Part shown: piece by piece, positions 60,136-64,000 of the stretch
Layout: each line of letters begins with the position of its first letter
Numbering within the stretch: the first letter of the stretch is position 1
NCBI RefSeq assembly: GCF_018885265.1
Contig: NZ_CP076538.1
Coordinates: 5,926,001 to 5,990,000, forward strand
From: Amycolatopsis aidingensis
GTDB taxonomy: Bacteria; Actinomycetota; Actinomycetes; Mycobacteriales; Pseudonocardiaceae
Reading direction: 5' to 3'
DNA: 64,000 nucleotides
The notes under the pieces: model-generated
Databases searched by the model: none
Seen by the model: the letters and a program-made list of their open reading frames with translations, nothing else
Told to the model about the DNA's origin: nothing
Position numbers and translations under genes: made by a program

Positions 60136-61095
60136 TCACGTGGATGCGCCACCCGCCGCGCGGCGGAACCTCGTCGCGAGGCGATCGAACGCCACCGCGA
60201 GCTCCTCTCCGTCGATCACCTCGATGTCGACTTCGAGCTGTGTCATCCACAACGCGAGCCGGTCCGGGTCGTCGGAACCCACCTCGACATGGCACGTGGA
60301 CTCGTCGACCACCTCGATATCGACCGGGATGTGGATCTTCGCGGCGACCTTGGCGGCGGGAGCATGCACGAGTACCCGGGCGCGGTACTTCCCAGCCCCC
60401 TTGCTGACGCGTCCGACGACGTACTCGACGACCCTGCCATCCGGGATCACGCGCGGCCGGAACCGCGCACCCGTCGGTGCGTGCGGAACCATGCGGTCGA
60501 CCCGAAAGACCCGCCAGTCGTCACGGTCGAGATCCCACGCGAGCAGGTACCAGAGCGCTCCCCAGCTCACCAACCGTTGCGGTTCTGTGTGGCGCGCCTC
60601 TTCGTCGCCCCAGGGCTTCGTGTATCCGAACCGGAGCCGTTCGTGGCCGCGGACCGCGGCAGCGACCGCGCCGAGAACCGAGAGATCGAGCGACGGCCCA
60701 GCCCCTGGGACAACGCTCGTCGCCTCGCGTACCGCCGCCACGCGCCGACGCAGACGCGCGGGCAGCACCTGCTCCAGCTTCGCGAGCGCGGTGAGCGAAG
60801 TCTCTTCGACTCCGAGCCGCTGTGTCGCGACCGCACCCAGTCCGACCGCGACGGCGACGGCCTCGTCGTCGTCGAGCAGCAGTGGGGGCATCGCCGTCCC
60901 GGCGGCCAGCCGGTACCCACCCGCGACGCCGGGGCGCGCGTCCACGGGATAGCCGAGCGACCGCAGCTTGCCGATGTCGGCGCGCACAGTCCTCGTGCTC
61001 ACGTCAAGCCGACTGGCGAGCTCGGAGCTCGTCCAGTCGCGCTTGAGCTGGAGCAATGACAGCAGTTCGAGCAGGCGGGCCGAGGTCTCCAACAT
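60136..61095 (-). CDS. WYL-domain transcriptional regulator (YafY-like)
   Basis: A 319-residue regulator. The N-terminal HTH_11 reads MLETSARLLELLSLLQLKRDWTSSELASRLDVSTRTVRADIGKLRSLGYPVDARPGVAGGYRLAAGT. The WYL domain (LVSWGALWYLLAWDLDRDDWRVFRVDRM, ~185-240) and WCX end follow. WYL proteins are ligand/nucleic-acid-sensing repressors or activators. Divergent from the epoxide hydrolase by 63 bases, so probably its regulator. ATG 61107 is an alternative. Confidence 0.92.
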   Translation of the reverse strand: MLETSARLLELLSLLQLKRDWTSSELASRLDVSTRTVRADIGKLRSLGYPVDARPGVAGGYRLAAGTAMPPLLLDDDEAVAVAVGLGAVATQRLGVEETSLTALAKLEQVLPARLRRRVAAVREATSVVPGAGPSLDLSVLGAVAAAVRGHERLRFGYTKPWGDEEARHTEPQRLVSWGALWYLLAWDLDRDDWRVFRVDRMVPHAPTGARFRPRVIPDGRVVEYVVGRVSKGAGKYRARVLVHAPAAKVAAKIHIPVDIEVVDESTCHVEVGSDDPDRLALWMTQLEVDIEVIDGEELAVAFDRLATRFRRAAGGAST

Positions 61096-61158
61096 GTTCT
61101 CGATCATTTCAGCAATTGCGGAAGCTAACCTGCCGCATTGCCTGGGAACGTCGGTGTC

Positions 61159-62301
61159 ATGACCGAGAACAACGCACTCACACCGTTCCACATCGACATC
61201 CCGCAGGCCGACATCGACGACCTGCGTAACCGGCTGGCACACACGCGCTGGCCGATCCCCGTGCCGGGCCGGGACGATCGCACCGACTTCAGCCGCGGCA
61301 TCCCGCTGGTGTACCTGAAGGAGCTCGCCGAGTATTGGCGCGACGGGTTCGACTGGCGTGCACAGGAGGAGAAGCTCAACGAGTACGAACAGTTCACGAC
61401 GGTCGTCAACGGCCAGACGTTCCACGTCGTCCACGCGCGATCGGCGAGCCCGGAGGCCACCCCGCTGGTCCTGAACCACGGCTGGCCGGGCTCGTTCGTC
61501 GAGTATCAGCGACTCATCCCGCTGTTGACCGATGAGTTCCACGTGGTCATCCCGTCGCTGCCCGGCTTCGGGTTCTCCACCCCGCTGTCAGGGACCGGCT
61601 GGGAGCTGGCGCGGACGACGCAGGCCTACGCCGAGATCATGACGCGCCTCGGCTACGAGAGGTTCGCGGCCCACGGCACCGACGTCGGTGCGGGCACCAC
61701 CAGCCGCCTCGCAGCGCTCTACCCGGAGCGCGTCATCGGCACGCACATCGGCAGCGACCCACATTGGCTCCGATTGGTGGGCGACAAGTTCCCTCACCCC
61801 GACGGCCTGTCCGATAACGAGATCGCCCAGCTCGAGGCCGTGCGCACCGAATATGCGGCCGAGCGCGGGTATCTCGAGATGCAGAACCACTGTCCCGACA
61901 CGATCGGCGCAGCGCTCACCGACTCGCCGGTCGGTCAGCTCGCGTGGATCGCCGAGAAGTTCAAGACCAGGACCAGCGGCGCCTACCGGACGCCTGACGA
62001 GACGGTCGACCGCGACCAGCTCCTCACGAACATCAGCCTGTACTGGTTCACCCGCAGCGGCGCGTCGAGCGCGCAGTTCTACTACGAGTCCGAGCACTCC
62101 GGACTCGACTTGGTCATGGCCTCCGGCGTGCCGTCCGGATGGGCCGTGTTCGACACCCATCCGCTCATGCGCCGCGTGATGGACCCGTGGAAAGCGATCG
62201 GCCACTGGAGCGAATTCACCGCAGGCGGTCACTTCCCCGCAATGGAGGAGCCGAAGCTGCTCGCGAACGACATCCGCACCTTCTTCCGCGGCATTTCCTG
62301 A
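61159..62301 (+). CDS. Epoxide hydrolase family protein
   Basis: A 380-residue alpha/beta hydrolase with the EHN domain at the start (LTPFHIDIPQADIDDLRNRLAHTRWP), HGWPGSF (oxyanion hole), HGTDVGAG (nucleophile Asp near residue 176) and GGHFPAMEEP (catalytic His). EphA/microsomal-type epoxide hydrolases open epoxides with water. ATG 61159 fits homologs (MTENNALTPF) better than 61138. Confidence 0.92.
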   Translation: MTENNALTPFHIDIPQADIDDLRNRLAHTRWPIPVPGRDDRTDFSRGIPLVYLKELAEYWRDGFDWRAQEEKLNEYEQFTTVVNGQTFHVVHARSASPEATPLVLNHGWPGSFVEYQRLIPLLTDEFHVVIPSLPGFGFSTPLSGTGWELARTTQAYAEIMTRLGYERFAAHGTDVGAGTTSRLAALYPERVIGTHIGSDPHWLRLVGDKFPHPDGLSDNEIAQLEAVRTEYAAERGYLEMQNHCPDTIGAALTDSPVGQLAWIAEKFKTRTSGAYRTPDETVDRDQLLTNISLYWFTRSGASSAQFYYESEHSGLDLVMASGVPSGWAVFDTHPLMRRVMDPWKAIGHWSEFTAGGHFPAMEEPKLLANDIRTFFRGIS

Positions 62302-62524
62302 CCCCGCGTCAGGCCCGCAGGCCACGAAGACCCATTCAAGGCCGGCCGGTCGGGCACGTCCAAGGCCTCGTCGACCTCAAACCCAGCGGCATTCAGCGCC
62401 CTGCTGCCCGCCGTGAGGGCCACGTGGGCGCCCCGCGGGGCAGACTCCAGAGCCCGTCACCCTGGTCTGGGACGGCTTGCCATCCCACCGGTCGAAAGCC
62501 ATACCGAAAGATCTTTAAACACGG

Positions 62525-62703
62525 CTAGTGCCGCATCAAGCAACGTTGCCTAGCTAATCGCCCGGAGGGCCCTGAACGTGGCGTTCGAGACGTCAGACGT
62601 CTCGGATGTGCCGCTCGCGACGGTGAGCGTCCGGAAAGCTACGTTCAGGGCACCCCCGGCGGGCAACGCGTAACAGCGGCAACGTTCTGTGCGGCGGCAC
62701 TAG
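62525..62703. repeat. MITE-like nested palindrome
   Basis: The ends CTAGTGCCGC (62525-62534) and GCGGCACTAG (62694-62703) are inverted. AACGTTGCC/GGCAACGTT lie inside them. The main arms GCCCTGAACGTGGCGTTC (62569-62586) and GAAAGCTACGTTCAGGGC (62634-62651) match at 16 of 18 positions, and a central GAGACGTCAGACGTCTC is near-perfect. No coding capacity. Its right end overlaps the stop codon of the aldo/keto reductase gene. The gap 62302-62524 holds nothing else I can support. Confidence 0.7.
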
Positions 62704-63674
62704 GCGATCCCCTCGGGGCTGGCGCCGTCCACCTGGACGCCCTGTGCGGTGATCCGCTCGATCTCGGCGACATCCTCGGCGCTGAGGTCGATGTCGGCCG
62801 CGGCGAGGCTGGACTCGATGTTGGCAGGCCTGCGCGCCCCGACGATCGCCACGTGGATCCCCGGCTTGGCCAGCACCCAGGCAATGGCGAGCTGGCTGAC
62901 CGAGACACCCTTGGCCGCGGCGAACTCCTTCAGTTCGGCCACCACGGCAAGGTTGCGCCGCAGCCGCTCGCCATGGAAAGCCGAGGACTGGGAACGCCAG
63001 TCATCGGCGGGGAAGGTGCTGTCCGGAGTGAGCGCGCCGGTCAGCAGCCCGCTGCCGAGCGGGCTGTACACCAGCACCCCGATGTCCCGCTCCCGGCAGT
63101 ACGGCAGCGGGTCGTCCTCGATCCCCCTGCGGAACAGGTGGTATGGCGGCTGCAGGGTCTCCACCGGCCGGGTCAGGTCGAACTCGGCGAGCTGTGCCGC
63201 GTGGTAGTTGGAGACGCCGACATGCCGGATCTTGCCCTCGTCGACCAGTTCCTGCAGCGCGGCCGCGGTCTCCTCGGCCGGGGTGTCCTGGTCCGGCCAG
63301 TGCACCTGATACAGGTCGATATGCTCCAGGTCCAGCGCCCGCAGGCTCTGCTCAACCCCGTCCCGCAGCATCGCCCTGCGCGCGTCCCGCGGCCGCTCGC
63401 TACCCGGGTTGATCCCGCCCTTGGTGGCGATCACCAGGCTGTCCCGGTCCCGGTTCAGCTCCGCGCGCAGCGCCTTGCCGAGCAGCGCCTCAGACTTGCC
63501 GAAACCGTAGGCCTGCGCGGTGTCGAAGAAGTTCACCCCCAGCTCACGGGCATGCTGGATGGCGGCGATGGCGGTGTCCTCGTCGAACTCGCCCCAGTCA
63601 CCACCGATCTGCCAGGTGCCGAAGGCGATCCTCGATACGTTCAGTCCGCTCCTGCCCAGAGTGGTCGTACGCAT
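62700..63674 (-). CDS. Aldo/keto reductase
   Basis: A 324-residue TIM-barrel AKR: FGTWQIGGDWGEFDED, NFFDTAQAYGFGKSEALLGKAL (catalytic Asp/Tyr), VIATKGGIN (Lys), HIDLYQVHWPD (His), GVSNYH and the C-terminal NADPH-binding KPGIHVAIVGARRPANIESSLAA. Reduces aldehydes/ketones with NADPH. Its stop codon is part of the palindromic element. Confidence 0.94.
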   Translation of the reverse strand: MRTTTLGRSGLNVSRIAFGTWQIGGDWGEFDEDTAIAAIQHARELGVNFFDTAQAYGFGKSEALLGKALRAELNRDRDSLVIATKGGINPGSERPRDARRAMLRDGVEQSLRALDLEHIDLYQVHWPDQDTPAEETAAALQELVDEGKIRHVGVSNYHAAQLAEFDLTRPVETLQPPYHLFRRGIEDDPLPYCRERDIGVLVYSPLGSGLLTGALTPDSTFPADDWRSQSSAFHGERLRRNLAVVAELKEFAAAKGVSVSQLAIAWVLAKPGIHVAIVGARRPANIESSLAAADIDLSAEDVAEIERITAQGVQVDGASPEGIA

Positions 63675-63735
63675 GACTCCAGCAGATCACAGGTGCCGCG
63701 ACGACGCACCGTGAAGCCACCCACCCTGCCCGCCG

Positions 63736-64000
63736 CTAGGGCTGGGGCTTGCGGGCGACACCGGCGTAGGAGAGCTCGTTCATCTCCGTGTTGTCGGTGA
63801 TATCGCCCGGCCCGCTCACCCGCCAGGTCCCTGTCGGAACGAGGCCCGGCTCGAGCAGCTCGAAGTCGCCGAAAAGGGCGGCGATCTCCGCGCGGCTACG
63901 GGGAAAGACCTGGCCGTCACCGCGGCTGCTGCGCACGATCCCGGCCACCGTATCGATCTTGTCCTTCTGCGCGTCATCGGTCATATGCGTGATCACCAGA
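63736..64000 (-). CDS. SAM-dependent methyltransferase (DUF574), C-terminal part
   Basis: The C-terminal ~88 residues run to a stop at 63736: VITHMTDDAQKDKIDTVAGIVRSSRGDGQVFPRSRAEIAALFGDFELLEPGLVPTGTWR and YAGVARKPQP. The PRS..EIA..FGDFELLEPGLV block and the GV.RKP end are typical of the actinomycete S-adenosyl methyltransferase family (DUF574/methyltransf_19). The start is beyond the window. Confidence 0.85.
   Translation of the reverse strand, partial: LVITHMTDDAQKDKIDTVAGIVRSSRGDGQVFPRSRAEIAALFGDFELLEPGLVPTGTWRVSGPGDITDNTEMNELSYAGVARKPQP

Overview
The window is chromosomal DNA from a high-GC actinomycete, most likely a member of the Pseudonocardiaceae (Amycolatopsis-like). The reasons are the codon bias, GTG/TTG starts behind GGAGG sites, AfsR/SARP regulators, PadR/TetR/WYL regulators, an AICE-type conjugative element, ESX-type secretion substrates and a rifamycin monooxygenase. 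The genus is an inference.

Region by region. (1) 1-561 is the end of a phytoene-desaturase-like oxidoreductase, followed by tRNA-Arg(CCG) at 624-696. (2) 652-12620 is a complete-looking actinomycete integrative and conjugative element in that tRNA gene. It is bounded by a perfect 46-bp direct repeat and carries int, xis, an AAA ATPase, a small two-part protein, DUF4417, a primase-polymerase, a TraB/FtsK translocase, a run of small overlapping transfer genes and a divergent GntR repressor with palindromic operators. (3) 12.6-23.8 kb is a worn accessory region: two desaturases, a DUF5994 protein, small membrane proteins, TerC, remnants of a serine recombinase and a LuxR regulator, a PadR/membrane-protein pair, a near-identical 364-bp leftover of a second integrase plus att site, two cold-shock proteins and a dead desaturase copy. 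(4) 24-28.4 kb has an IS110 transposase, a helix-turn-helix/hydrolase pair with TTACCT boxes, and an LLM oxidoreductase divergent from a TetR gene with two matching operators. (5) 28.3-32.9 kb holds a phosphodiesterase, an ankyrin-like membrane protein and rifampicin monooxygenase (rox) with an inverted repeat upstream. (6) 33.0-42.9 kb is the most striking part. A SARP/NB-ARC/TPR regulator and a TIR-fold protein on the plus strand face, across a strong terminator, a four-gene minus-strand operon with 4-bp start/stop overlaps: TIR protein, KGGVGR-type ATPase with a TIR-like tail, winged-helix protein and a 1024-residue AAA + HerA-like ATPase. This looks like an immune system. (7) 43.2-45.2 kb is a mosaic of broken SARP and deoxysugar genes. 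(8) 45.4-49.3 kb has a DUF1992 gene and an HNH endonuclease gene split by a group II intron with readable boundaries. (9) 49.3-64 kb is ordinary chromosome: type VII secretion substrates, a second TerC, a thiamine-diphosphate enzyme/SDR/DUF1445 operon, a glutathionyl-hydroquinone-reductase-like enzyme, a wax-ester synthase-like acyltransferase, a WYL regulator with an epoxide hydrolase, a palindromic MITE-like element, an aldo/keto reductase and the end of a methyltransferase.

A thread links two of these parts. The 154-residue element-borne protein at 3668-4132 and the winged-helix protein of the TIR/HerA operon share a C-terminal domain with 55 of 73 identical residues by hand count, so element and immune-like operon use the same module.
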